Shown: piece after piece, positions 1 through 10,350 of the stretch
How the letters are laid out: each line of letters begins with the position of its first letter
Position numbering within the stretch: the stretch's first letter is position 1
Origin: Muraenolepis orangiensis
Taxonomy: Eukaryota > Chordata > Actinopteri > Gadiformes > Muraenolepididae
DNA length: 64,000 nt
Assembly: GCA_027704905.1 (NCBI GenBank)
Contig: CM051002.1
Span: forward strand, 2,231,196 to 2,295,195
Direction: 5' to 3'
Notes under the pieces: generated by a model
The model's input: the letters and a program-made list of their open reading frames with translations, nothing else
The model's database searches: none
Told to the model about the DNA's origin: nothing
Program-made: the position numbers and the translations under genes

Positions 1-207
1 GACAGACATAATTACCCGGCGTGTGGCTGCAATGCGGAGTCACCTGTGGGGTTAAGCAGAGTTCAGCACTGAAGGCAAAGTAACGGGGTCATCCAGAAAG
101 GTCTTACCCCCCCCGCCCCCGTTCTCCTGTGACTTCCCAAAGCCTAATCATGTACATCTCATCACTCTTGGCACCGGGTACCATCGGATGAAGCCCTTTA
201 AATATAA

Positions 208-238
<31 letters not shown>

Positions 239-254
239 TCAAGAGCTGTGGTGG

Positions 255-308
<54 letters not shown>

Positions 309-1609
309 AATTTGACCGTAAATTAGGATTCATTATACATAACTTACCTATACCATTAGCTAGCCTCCCGTCTCTGGGGAACTGAGGGGGAGGTGTTAAT
401 CTTAGTGCCTCATTAAGGCTTAAATTAAAATGATAAGTAGGCCAGACCGTGAGGCATGTAGGTGACGCATTAAACTTATCCAAAGCTTAAATCGTGCAAT
501 TCAGCCCCTTCTTTGATCAGTAACTGCTGGCAACTCTCCCACAATTAATTGATTACTCTTGGGGAAAGAGGAGATATGAAAAAAAGGATCTGTTTTGTTC
601 TTAGTATCTCCTAAATAATAGTGGATGTGAGACTTGCAACTTTTATGAAGTCAGGTTGCCTCTGGATACGGGGAAGCAAAAGCAGAGTGTTACAATCCCA
701 TGGGGGCCTTTCACAATCTGTTGGAATCCTATTTTCCCCCCTTTGGACCCCTAAGGCCCTTGTTAAAGTTGGTCCACTGGGAGCCATCATCTACTTGGCA
801 GGTGGAAGAAAAAAGAAAGCAAACGATATAACTAGAGACTTGGAACTTGTCATGTTGTTAAAGCCCGTCAGTTTTCTACCACCAGATGCTGTGGAAGCTT
901 TTTCCCAAATTCTGCTTTTAGTTGTATTGGTCATGATGAATCACATGATGTGCTCAATCCCTGATTCTGTTCAGTCAAAGTGATCCACAGGGAACCTGTC
1001 AGACACTTCCACATTGGATCTTGCGTTGAGATCCGATTGGCCAGGTCACATTCTGGGGTGGTCTGTTCTCATAGTTGTGTGGACACAATCTAAGCACAAT
1101 GTGGGCGGACAGCATCTAATTAGAACCACACCCCATACCTTAAGGCACACTACTCCCCACAAGCATAGTGATACCACCAAAAATGATTAAGCTAAATGGC
1201 GAGAAATGGGAGTACTTATTTTCACCTCGAAGGTGGGAGCACAGAAGACAGTAGTGCCAAAGACTACTTTTAATCAATTATAATAATCACTGTCTAGTTT
1301 CACTTGTTTTCCAAGTGAAACTAGTGAGCAAATTTGAGCAGAACGGTTGATCTGTAACTTCTTTAAAGCTGCATGATACTGTTGACATACAGTGACTCTT
1401 TCATAGTCCAATATTTGCTTTTTTCCTCCAAGTTTATGAATTGACCTTAGCAAGACCCAAAAAATACTTTTTCATGACATGAGACCACATGGGACCCTGA
1501 ACATGTATTATTCAAATATGTCAGTGTACTGGCTAGGAGAGTGACTTTACTGAACCTTGTCGTCGCAAGGGAAGTGGCACGTTTTACTTATCATAATATC
1601 AATAACAAC
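1..1609. other. Non-coding intronic sequence with two microsatellites and a small hairpin
   Basis: No exon is recognised. The stretch holds (TA)n at 211-236, (CA)n at 256-306, and a perfect 12-bp inverted repeat with a 7-base loop at 1294-1324. The short open frames here have no recognisable protein features. Assignment to FHIT intron 5 is an inference from the downstream exons. Confidence 0.5.
1294..1324. repeat. Short perfect inverted repeat
   Basis: The arms ctagtttcactt and aagtgaaactag are exact reverse complements around a 7-base loop. It may be a MITE remnant or a chance hairpin. Confidence 0.6.
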
Positions 1610-2093
1610 TACAGTTCTGAAGAAGGCACACCACCGGCTTAGGCAAACGGTGGACGGTGAAATTGTACCGTGGCACCGGCGAGTGGCGTCACCGTGTGGT
1701 ACGGCAACACCACTGCACAGGACAAGAAAGCCATCCAGAGGGTCGTGAGGACGGCGGAAAAGATCATCGGGCATTTCCATGCATTGAGGAGATCTTTAGG
1801 ACCAGATGTCGGAATCAGGCTATCTCCATCACAAAGGACTGCAACCACCCTGGGCATCATCTTTTCTCCCCCCTGCGGTCCAGTCGACGGTTCTACAGCA
1901 TCCGTACAAGGACTACCAGGTTCAATGACTGTTTTTATCCACAGGCAGTGTGCCAATAAATTGTCACCCATATTACATTACACCATCATACTTTTGCTGG
2001 ACTTTCTGGACTCATTACAGTGACTGCACTTTGCTGCACTATATTTATGATGCTGCTGCGCTACTGGCACTTTTTGCTCAATTCACCCTCATT

Positions 2094-2191
2094 TATACTA
2101 TATAGTGTTGTTTATAGTATATAGTATAGCATATCATAGGTAGTATATAGTGTTGTTTATAGTATAGTTATATATTGTATAGTTTAGTATT
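2094..2191 (+). repeat. AT-rich tandem block in the LINE 3'UTR
   Basis: This is a short array built on tatagtgttgtttatagtat-like units, including tatagtatagcatatcatag. The reverse complement of the same motif is expanded at 59781-60330, which shows that the block belongs to this LINE family's 3' end. Confidence 0.75.
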
Positions 2192-2221
2192 GTTGTAGGA
2201 GGGAATGGGGAGTAAGCATTC

Positions 2222-2229
2222 CATTATAC
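2222..2229. repeat. hAT target-site duplication, left
   Basis: cattatac directly precedes the cagtggtgaag terminus and equals the copy at 3944-3951. Confidence 0.9.
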
Positions 2230-2439
2230 CAGTGGTGAAGCGTCAGGGCCTTCAAGGTATTCAGAGAAGACCCTGGAACTCTCAGATGAAACCAAAACAA
2301 TCTAATTGTATTAATAAAGTAATACAATTTAATAAAATGTAATACAATTTAATAAAATGACTAAATGAGAATGGTATCTGTGTTATCTGTCTTTCTCAGT
2401 CCATGCACTACGCATTTGAGTGGTTTTGTGTTGAAAAAC

Positions 2440-2600
2440 AATTCAACCAATCAGATATTTTTCTGGGTTGCTGGGAAGAATATCCTTCAACCAAAGTATT
2501 CCCGATGACTTTGGCCCTCAGACAGAATGAGAGCGTACGTTTGGATTGACAATTTGATCAACCAATCATATCGTGATTTGTAGCCAATGGGCGTATTCTT
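2440..2600 (+). promoter_or_regulatory. CCAAT-rich putative hAT promoter
   Basis: ttcaaccaatcaga, atcaaccaatcat and tagccaatgggcg occur within about 140 bases just upstream of the transposase start. This is the kind of arrangement seen in TATA-less promoters. No activity is shown. Confidence 0.35.
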
Positions 2601-2705
2601 TCAGATTTCCCCACAGCTCAATAGGGAGCTAGAAGGTATACTGGCTGGAGCGAGAGTGGATCTAGCGTAGTGCTACATTGTTTCTACGTAGGATTTTACA
2701 TCAAA

Positions 2706-3017
2706 ATGGCAACAGGCGAAGATGATGTCGTTGCGGATTTATTGTCGGAACCATTTTCAAGACGACCATTCAATGTAAAGATGGACATTATTAAAAAAGG
2801 CCGTCCAACGCCTGACAATCTTGAGCTGAATCAAGTTGTTAAAGCAGGCTATGTTCGCCATTTTCAGGCTAGCAACTGGGAAACATACCCGTGGCTAACG
2901 GGCTCTACTAGCCACGAGAGGCTCTACTGCTGGGAGTGTTGCTATTTGGGACCGACCAGAGGGCAGGGAATTGGAAAGGCAACTTATTTTGGATCTGAAA
3001 AGCGATCATCTTTATGA
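2706..3017 (+). pseudogene. hAT transposase N-terminal fragment (TTF/ZMYM1-like)
   Basis: The likely start is the ATG at 2706 (MATGEDDVVADLL); an in-frame ATG at 2670 gives 12 more residues. The frame contains FSRRPFN, KKGRPTPDNLEL, then YVRHFQASNWETYPWLTG and LYCWECC. The spacing W..Y.WL...(L.C..C) is the start of the TTF-type zinc finger that opens many hAT transposases and ZMYM1-like domesticated proteins. The frame then degenerates and stops at 3017; an alternative frame (LFGTDQRAGNWKG) suggests a frameshift. No RNase-H-like catalytic core or dimerisation domain remains. Confidence 0.7.
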
Positions 3018-3229
3018 CCTGATGGTCGAACCATCCAGAAGGACAGGAGAATGGATTTGGTCTTTCAGTGAACATCATTGGTGAGTGAGACTCATTTGTC
3101 TTTGCTGGTTTTGTCTCAGTGTTGCGTCTCGTTGAGCTGGTTGTTGCATTTTATTTCCACACACTTGGTGACTGATTAGTTAATGGCTGTCATGAGTTTG
3201 TTAAGCATTGTTGTGCATTTACAAACCCA

Positions 3230-3354
3230 CGATCAATAATCACCAAATTCGCATATGTCTTGTCATTAGCACTTTCACCTTTTCACTTTCATTTTGACAG
3301 GTGAAAGTGCTAATGACAAGACATATGCCAGAGACATTTGGTGATTATTGATCG
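3230..3354. mobile_element. 125-bp near-perfect palindrome (hairpin MITE-like)
   Basis: The left arm (3230-3280) and right arm (3299-3354) are reverse complements over about 50 bases, apart from a few bases near catatg and an insertion in the right arm. The spacer is about 18 bases. The motif agcactttcacct pairs with aggtgaaagtgct. It lies inside the hAT element at 2230-3943, so it is either a secondary insertion or a local fold-back duplication. Confidence 0.75.
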
Positions 3355-3620
3355 CTATTTTGGAACTTTAAGTTACGTTAAGCCTTTTCACATGAAGCGT
3401 GTTAGACTGTCCCTTTAACCGATAGCCTGTGTGTGGTGGTCTGTTGGGCTGTTACTTCACTACATGGACTCTGCTTTACAACTAGGGTACACTTGGGAAT
3501 TGGCTGCGACAATCTGATCTTCCTAAATGAGATAAGGCATAAAGTGACTCCTCCGTGACGTCCGTCTGACTAGAACAACTGAATTTTCGAATGGGGGGGG
3601 GGGGGGGGGGTGGTCTACAG

Positions 3621-3901
3621 CAGGGGTTCCCAAAGTGGGGGTATTATGTAAGTCCGTTTAATATGTAAGGGTGACGAATAAAGGAATTCTGATTCTGACA
3701 GATTCACGTCTATCATTTGCAGCTGGAAAAAAAAGCCACACACAATTTTCGCGATCACGATTACCCCCCCCTTGGACTTCACGATGTTCTCGATGGTGAA
3801 GATCTGTCCACACGTTGTTTTTAATGTTCCAGTCCCTCCGGTGATAGTGGGGGGGGGGGGGGGGGGTCTGTTACGCGGGCTGAAAAGTTGGGGAACCCCT
3901 G
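3621..3901. mobile_element. 281-bp hAT-type MITE nested in the larger hAT
   Basis: The element begins caggggttcccaaagt and ends ttggggaacccctg, giving an inverted terminus of about 12 bp (caggggttccc). It is flanked by perfect 8-bp duplications, gtctacag at 3613-3620 and 3902-3909. It carries no ORF and includes two long G-runs, one just outside at about 3594-3610 and one inside at about 3849-3866. Its position inside an older hAT gives a clear insertion order. Confidence 0.88.
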
Positions 3902-3943
3902 GTCTACAGAAGGTCCAGTTGTGATAGACACGCTTCGCCACTG

Positions 3944-3951
3944 CATTATAC
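3944..3951. repeat. hAT target-site duplication, right
   Basis: cattatac directly follows the cgcttcgccactg terminus. The LINE tail resumes after it. Confidence 0.9.
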
Positions 3952-4010
3952 ATTATACAAATGGCAATTAAACATCTTGAATATTGAATATCTTGAATGA
4001 GCCGACATGG
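3952..4010 (+). mobile_element. LINE 3' tail, distal part displaced by the hAT
   Basis: caaatggcaattaaacatct and the following ttgaat repeats match the LINE tail (gcaattggccaataaaaata, then cttgtat repeats) seen intact at 31376-31442. Together with 2192-2229 it rebuilds the pre-insertion tail order. Confidence 0.7.
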
Positions 4011-4562
4011 ATAAATAAGAGTTGCCTCATTAACCACATGGTGCCTGGTCTATGTATCTATGTATGTTGGACACAAACTTAAAGTACAGATGAAGGAATT
4101 AATTCATGTTGTACGCAAGTAGACTGTAAATGTATTACTTATTTAATAAATGCAGCAATACATTTTGACATTTGTTTGTTGATGTGGTATGTCTGTTATT
4201 AAACCACTATGATCAAAGTTACTCCTGCAGTATTGGCATGTCATTCAGGAAATGACATCTTTACTTAACTAAAGGTTCATGAAGATTACCAGTTAAAAGG
4301 TTTGGAATTAATGGTAGGAATACATTGATTAAAATTAAATCATACATTATTGTTATCTTTAGCAGTTAGCTGCGAGTCAGCCATCTATAGGATAAAACTG
4401 TCAGAAGGGAGCGTTGGTAGAGCGAGGTGAGGATTGGCAGGGACGAGGGAATGGGCAATGCGACCAATAGGAACAGCCTGTCCCAATTATAAATAAGCTG
4501 AGCTCAGGAAACCTGGAACCTACATAGGGTTACATACATTACATACCCTTTGCATTTAAAAA
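4011..4562. other. Non-coding intronic stretch
   Basis: Mixed AT-rich sequence with no exon, RNA gene or clear repeat seen. Confidence 0.4.
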
Positions 4563-4810
4563 GGCAGCAGTGGCTCCAAAGTAGAGTGGGTTGTCTGGCA
4601 ACCAAAATGGTTGCTGGTTGGATCCCTGGCTGTGCCTAGTGTGTTGAGGTGTCCCTGAGCAAGACATCCTAACCCTGACTGCAACCCATGAGCAGATGGG
4701 CTGTCGCTTTATATGACTGACAGCGACGTCGGTGTATGAATCGGTGAATGTGAGGCAATATTGTAAAGGGCTTAGATCGAAAAAGGTGCCATATAAATGC
4801 AGTCCATTTA
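4563..4810 (+). mobile_element. tRNA-derived SINE, family B
   Basis: The element has a tRNA-like head (ggcagcagtggctccaaagt, with B-box-like ttgctggttggatccc), a body with cctgagcaagacatcctaac and ggtgaatgtgaggcaatat, and a 3' end in atataaatgcagtccattta. The order matches a widespread teleost SINE type. A second copy lies in reverse orientation at 52611-52933. Confidence 0.75.
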
Positions 4811-6215
4811 ACATTTTATAGTTCTTGGAAGGCCAGTGTTTCTATTGGTAACCTTGAGTTCGAAAAGCAGGGATCTTAAAGTTTAACTTTATGGATGTGT
4901 TGGTGTTTGTTGGCGCTGTTCTGCTGGAATAGAAGGAGTTTGAGACATGAGCATTTCTTGGTCACTTATAGAGATTCTGCACTTTACAATGTTTACTGGT
5001 ATGCTGTATTTCCAGGCTTGTCTATCCCTTACATATATTCACATTGTTGACATAATGATGGGTTAGTAAATTAGAAAATAGCTCAATCAATAGTTGATTG
5101 AACATACAGTTAGTAAATATAAAAATATATACCTTTTTTGATAGCCCCAGTGGTGCGTTGTTATCGAGACATCATGATGAATGAAAGGGTATAGAAGAAG
5201 TTAAGAGTATCACTTTGGTTCTCTAGTTATGTTCCTACAGACAACAAAGTGCCACATGAAGGTGATTTTATTTTTGTTTTGCCCGCAATAATGAACCGCT
5301 AAGTGGCTGAGTGCAAAAACCAAAACACTGTCCGCCGTATCTGGAACTAGTCTCTTGAGATTGCATTTGCTTCTAAATTGCAGCCGATTGCGCAATTTCA
5401 GCCAATCAGACAATACACAAGGTCTAACTACACACAGCAGTACTCAACTATTGACAATGATGTCCTGAGGTTGTGTTTATTGTCTGGGGAGGGGGGGAGA
5501 CTCTTAAAACCTCCAGTACCCAGTTTCCAGTCCGGTGCTGCAGACTGCTATACCGAGCTAGCAAGTCCTTTATTGGATTTAGCTTGATGGCAATGAACAC
5601 ATTGAATACAATTCAAGAAGCTGCTGTCCAGTTGCATTACTAACAGCAAGTAATAATTGCTGTATAATCATACATTACATATTTAGTTATATCTGGTTAA
5701 CAAATATATTTCATATTGTATTTTAATTTCCAGGCAAAGCAGCTTTAATAAAATGAAAATGTATAAAACATGATTATTTGAATAAATTTAATTAAATACA
5801 TTCCTCTAATTAAATTCACACTGAAAAGCAAATACAGTGTATCCCTGTTACAGTTCATGGTTATATGGTCCACAGACCTCCCCTAGACTCCCACCATGAC
5901 CTGTTGACCTGACACGTTGTGACACGGATCCTGACTCACACTCGCCACAAGTTGAGACACACACAGAGAGACATCTACCGTATTATACGTTGCTGCTCGC
6001 ATCTGGGGGGGGGGGGGGCAATACTGAGCTCCACTTTGTTTTCTGTGTCAGAAGGCATCATGTAGAGCAGGCAGATACTTTTCACTTGACATATTCATCA
6101 ACACTTACAGGACGGCAAACACCCTCTACTCTGTACTCTGTCTCCTGTCTGGTCTTCAGGCGCCGTCACTGAGCCCACTCTAGTGCGCTGAGATTTGTCA
6201 CGCACAGCTACACTG
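4811..6215. other. Non-coding intronic stretch
   Basis: AT-rich, mostly unique sequence with a G-run at 6005-6018. No coding exon is recognised. Confidence 0.4.
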
Positions 6216-6220
6216 CCTGT

Positions 6221-6279
6221 GCGTGTGCGCGCGTGTGTGTGCGTGTGTGTGTGTGTGTGTGTGTGCGTGTGTGTGTGTT
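6221..6279. repeat. (GT)n microsatellite, interrupted
   Basis: Alternating GT with GC interruptions. Confidence 0.9.
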
Positions 6280-7016
6280 ACTGACTTCAGGGAGGCATGG
6301 TCATTGAGGCCATGTGGAGTGTTGTCCGTTGTCTGACTGTAAATAACATGTGTTATATGTTTGTGTTTGTTGTGTTTGGAGCCAGGGTGAACCTTCCCTC
6401 CACCTTCTGTATGTAATAGTATGTATCTATAGTACGTACAAGCACTGCAGCACACTAGGTGGGCCTATGTTGGATTTGAAAGCAAAGCCCCACACACACA
6501 CAGTGAATGGATCATCGTGTCATACTGTTGAGTATGGCAGTCGATATTCCTATGGACACTCTGTATCGGTGTTATTGTGTAATAATGTATAATGTATGTT
6601 CAGTCAGAAAAGGTTAGCAGGCTTTTCCTCTTGTATCTAAAAAAAAATCTAAAGCTTTAATAAAAAGAAACATACAATTGCGTTATTAAAATGGCAAAAA
6701 ACTAATAATAATAATGTCGGAAGTACTATTTAATACAATGATGAATGTTCATCAAATTGTATATCCTATCCTTAAAAAGCCTTTTTGCAGAGATTAGTAG
6801 CCTAATATATTCTGATTCCTAGTCTTTGCGAATGTTGGCACATTATCTCCAGTCAGTCACTAAAATAATTAAAAAATACTAATAATAATAATCATCTTTT
6901 TACTTTTTAATTACATTATAGTCATCAGGCCAGTCAGTTGATCTGACCCTTCTACTTTTTTTTCCAATCTTTCATTCTGGAGCTGCCTAATAATGTGTTC
7001 TACTGTAAGCGACAAC
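6280..7016. other. Non-coding intronic stretch
   Basis: AT-rich sequence with short AAT runs. No gene seen. Confidence 0.4.
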
Positions 7017-7027
7017 CAACACAACAC

Positions 7028-7028
<1 letters not shown>

Positions 7029-7107
<79 letters not shown>
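7029..7107. repeat. (CA)n microsatellite
   Basis: Near-pure CA repeat of about 39 units. Open frames across it are artefacts of the repeat. Confidence 0.95.
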
Positions 7108-7108
<1 letters not shown>

Positions 7109-7617
7109 TGCCCTGCAAGGTTGATCCAGCATAGAGCTGTAACTGGTGCAACAGTTGAGTCCCACCTCGACTGCAGGACTCAGGCCATGGCACACGGCCC
7201 ATGACCGGAACAACCCTGTTTCTCTGTCAGCTTTCATAGTTTCATGAGTTTTCACCAGAGTTCAATGTTCATTCACACTGAAACATTTCTGTTGTTTCAG
7301 TCACTTTTTCACTTTAGCCAGCGGCCAATTCCTGGGTTGTGCCACACTTTAAAGTGAGGGGAAAAAATAAAAAGTAGAATAAAAATGTGGTTTTTTTTTA
7401 CATTTAACATTTTGTAGTGTGGAAAAAGGAGAATTATACAATGGTACTAGAACAACAGTGCATTTTATATTGGAGCTACTTTACATAAACACATTGCAAG
7501 AATCTTAAACACTACTGATTAAATTGTTTTTTTCTGACGACAAACATGCACACACCACTTCCCAAGTGCTGTCAACAACAAGAGTCGACGTGTAACTTGT
7601 AAGCGTCATGTATTGTT

Positions 7618-7624
7618 GTGTGTG

Positions 7625-7660
<36 letters not shown>
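7618..7660. repeat. (GT)n microsatellite
   Basis: GT repeat with one TT interruption near its start. Confidence 0.9.
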
Positions 7661-7663
<3 letters not shown>

Positions 7664-8040
7664 CGTGTGCGTGCACGCGTGTTTATGAAATATTTCACCG
7701 TTGCTTAAGTTGACGTGGTGTATTTTCGGAGCACTTTGTGACTGTTTGACAGGCAATGTGATTGCATGTTTGACAGCCGAGGAGACATCCACGCTACTGT
7801 CTCATGTACTCCAGGGTGTAGGGGAGTCGTGGTGGTAGTTTGTGGCCCTTAAGGTAGATCAAAGCCACCATGTAGTTGGCCACATGTCTTTACCATACGA
7901 ACAAGGCCTATGGCCCATCAACTGTGCACCATCTGTGAATATTGTCAGTAAAGGGCAATAAAAAATACAATAACAGCAACTTAATAAGATACACATGTTC
8001 TATAGCTATGCCTGTGAGCTCTGTTTAAACCCGATCAGCA
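7661..8040. other. Non-coding intronic stretch
   Basis: No gene or repeat recognised. Confidence 0.35.
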
Positions 8041-8042
8041 CA

Positions 8043-8370
8043 CTAATACCGTTTTCACACTGAATACAGTATCGACTTCCGTATTAGTTAATACGGGTGT
8101 CGATACCGTATAAGTTAGTGCGCATTGAATACACTTATGTTCACTCTTCTAACTTGCGATTCGCTGCGCACTCGATACCAGGTTTTCTGTTCACACACGG
8201 GAAGCCAAACCCGTAGTCGTTTGATTGCTTTGCACCCAAACGAGTTACTGATCGGGATCGAAACCACCTACCAAAGGTTGATTAGTTAATGCGCACTAGT
8301 TGGGTAGCGAATGCGCATTACTTGCCAGTGTGAAAGCACTGCTATATATACCGTATTTAGTACAGTTAGT
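8043..8370 (+). mobile_element. Dispersed inverted-terminal MITE, copy 1
   Basis: It starts taataccgttttcacactg and carries an internal gcgcactcgataccaggttt and gtagcgaatgcgcattactt, then ccagtgtgaaagca and ataccgtattt. The reverse complement of nearly the whole element recurs at 27226-27677. The right end is deleted relative to copy 2. The termini of copy 2 (ttttcacactg / cagtgtgaaaa) mark it as a non-autonomous DNA transposon of unassigned superfamily. Confidence 0.75.
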
Positions 8371-8403
8371 ACAGTAGGTGATGCCCAGATAACACACACA
8401 TGC

Positions 8404-8872
8404 ACACTTATCTGTGTTGTAGCTCCGCCCCTGACCTTGATCACTCACTTATCTGTGTTGTAGCTCCGCCCCTGACCTTGATCACTCACTTATCTGTGTT
8501 GTAGCTCTGCCCCTGACCTTGATCACACACACTTATCTGTGTTGTAGCTCCGCCCCTGACCTTGATCACACGCACTTATCTGTGTTGTAGCTCCGCCCCT
8601 GACCTTGATCACACACTTATCTGTGTTGTAGCTCCGCCCCTGACCTTGATCACACGCACTTATCTGTGTTGTAGCTCCGCCCCTGACCTTGATCACACAC
8701 ACTTATCTGTGTTGTAGCTCCGCCCCTGACCTTGATCACACGCACTTATCTGTGTTGTAGCTCCGCCCCTGACCTTGATCACACGCACTTATGTGTTGTA
8801 GCTCCGCCCCTGACCTTGATCACACGCACTTATCTGTGTTGTAGCTCCGCCCCTGACCTTGATCACACACTT
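8404..8872. repeat. Minisatellite, about 43-bp unit, 11 copies
   Basis: Each unit contains cttatctgtgttgtagctcc followed by gcccctgaccttgatcac, with spacing variants acac, acgc and actc at the junctions. Eleven copies can be counted. One copy has ctctgccc instead of ctccgccc and one lacks tc in tatctgtg. Every other unit carries a GC-box-like ccgcccc. Confidence 0.95.
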
Positions 8873-9257
8873 CATCCCAGTGACACACTGCTAAAGGCAG
8901 GCAGAAGGCCTTTCCCAAATATGCACTTTGTGAGCTTGGCATGGCCAAATTAAAAAAGACATACATTTTAATAGTCAGCCGCTGTTACCAGCATCTGATT
9001 AATGGTGCGCCACTCTCATTTCAATAGTACATGAATAATTCGTCTTTCGAAAGCCAGACTTATGATTAAGTGTGTTCATTAAGGGGAAAAAGAGGAAAAC
9101 AGAATGGGGGTGGGGGGGACACAGATATTGAAGAGAAAGTTTAATAGTAGGAGAGATTCACTTGCCTGTGAATAAATGCTAGCATTGTGAGTGGTGCATA
9201 CAGTTACAGCATCGCTAAATGGCTGCCGCTGCTAATGGAGATGACGCCATGCTGCAA

Positions 9258-9259
<2 letters not shown>
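8873..9259. other. Non-coding intronic stretch
   Basis: No gene recognised. Confidence 0.35.

Positions 9260-9323
<64 letters not shown>
9260..9323. repeat. (CT)n microsatellite
   Basis: Pure CT repeat of about 31 units. Confidence 0.95.
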
Positions 9324-9326
<3 letters not shown>

Positions 9327-9717
9327 CTGCCTTATGTATATTATCTCTCCCTGACTTGTGTGACTCATTTGTTTGTCGGCTGGGCCGTCAGTAACAGGTG
9401 CAGATGGGATGCTGGGGGCAGTGTTAGTGGTGGGAAATCCTCTATTTAAAGATGCTGTAGTTAAGATTGAAGAGCTATTATTTGAGGGTAATTAGTTAGA
9501 ACTAGCATAGCCATCCATCACCAATTGGGGTTAGAGTGAGAGCATAAGTGAAAATATCTGTTTCTAGTTAGTTTATTTAGATTGTAGACCGCTCCCGGCT
9601 CATGTCCCCGCCAAAGGGCATCTCTTCCCTGATTGGTCCATCTTCCATCTTGCCTGTCAATCACAGGTGTGTGAATGCAAAACGTCTCAATGGAGGAGAA
9701 GCGTAGGGAGGGGGACT

Positions 9718-9820
9718 CTTTTCAGGTTTGACGACTAAGACTCTGTTTTCAGGTTGACGACTACGACTCTGTTTTCAGGAGCTGACGACTTAGACTCTGT
9801 TTTCAGGAGCTGACAATTGT
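9718..9820. repeat. Short tandem repeat, about 30-bp unit, 3-4 copies
   Basis: gactctgttttcagg followed by (agc)tgacgact recurs with small indels. Confidence 0.8.
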
Positions 9821-10206
9821 TTGGTTTCCCTACTCCTTGTCATCATATTTTTATTTTATTTTATTTTCTACCATGTGCTGTGTGTCAACTGCTGTTGCAT
9901 CACGTCAGGCCGGATGATTGAATATGTATTGCTATTTAAATGCTAATTTCACTTCAGCTGCTGACTGTGGGAAGCTTGCAATAAAGCCGCCAGCCTACAG
10001 TCACCCTGCTCACCATTTTATCTCCAGGTAAGTTTAAACTTTGCAGATGATGGCTGCAGTGGGTGGTGGGGAAATGCAACAGACAAAGCAAGTTTAAGGC
10101 AGGGGAACCATAAAAACCCTAACACGTATAAATACATTGCTGTTAAACTCAAATCGATACAAAAACTAATGTATTCTCTATTATTTAACAAACACATGCA
10201 ACACAC
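9821..10206. other. Non-coding intronic stretch
   Basis: No gene recognised. Confidence 0.35.
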
Positions 10207-10224
10207 GATATATATGTACATATA

Positions 10225-10264
<40 letters not shown>

Positions 10265-10350
10265 ATATATAATATATATATCCATATATAGGTGTATAAT
10301 ATATAATAATAATATATTATTATATATAATATTGTATATAGTAATATAGA
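10207..10350. repeat. (TA)n-rich AT island
   Basis: Pure TA at about 10230-10262, then imperfect ataatatat repeats. It is a candidate DNA-flexibility peak. Confidence 0.85.

Larger units (their letters stand above)
1610..2229 (+). mobile_element. LINE (non-LTR retrotransposon) 3' fragment, frameshifted
   Basis: This is the C-terminal end of a non-LTR retrotransposon ORF2. LKKAHHR is followed by VTVWYGNTTAQDKKAIQRV and RTAEKIIG (about 1676-1768). After a frameshift near 1770 comes EEIFRTRCRNQAISITKD and SIRTRTTRF, the conserved tail seen in fish LINEs of the L2/CR1/Rex type. A 3'UTR follows, with an AT-rich tandem block (2094-2191) and the tail gggaatggggagtaagcatt. The tail is cut at 2229 by the hAT insertion and resumes at 3952. 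It is 5'-truncated and dead. I cannot fix the exact clade by eye. Confidence 0.8.
2230..3943 (+). mobile_element. hAT-superfamily DNA transposon, internally deleted copy (1714 bp)
   Basis: The terminal inverted repeats are cagtggtgaagcgt at the 5' end and, as reverse complement of the 3' end, cagtggcgaagcgt (13 of 14 identical). The flanking 8-bp duplications are identical: cattatac at 2222-2229 and at 3944-3951. Eight-base duplications are the hallmark of hAT insertion. The element interrupts a LINE tail. Inside are a promoter-like zone with three CCAAT/CCAATCA boxes (2450-2590), an ORF with a TTF-type zinc-finger start, a 125-bp palindrome and a nested MITE. The catalytic domain is missing, so it is non-autonomous. 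Confidence 0.9.

Noticed and set aside
2670..3017. A domesticated host ZMYM-like gene
   Set aside because: The ORF lies within hAT termini with target duplications, is frameshifted and lacks downstream exons; it is a transposon fragment.
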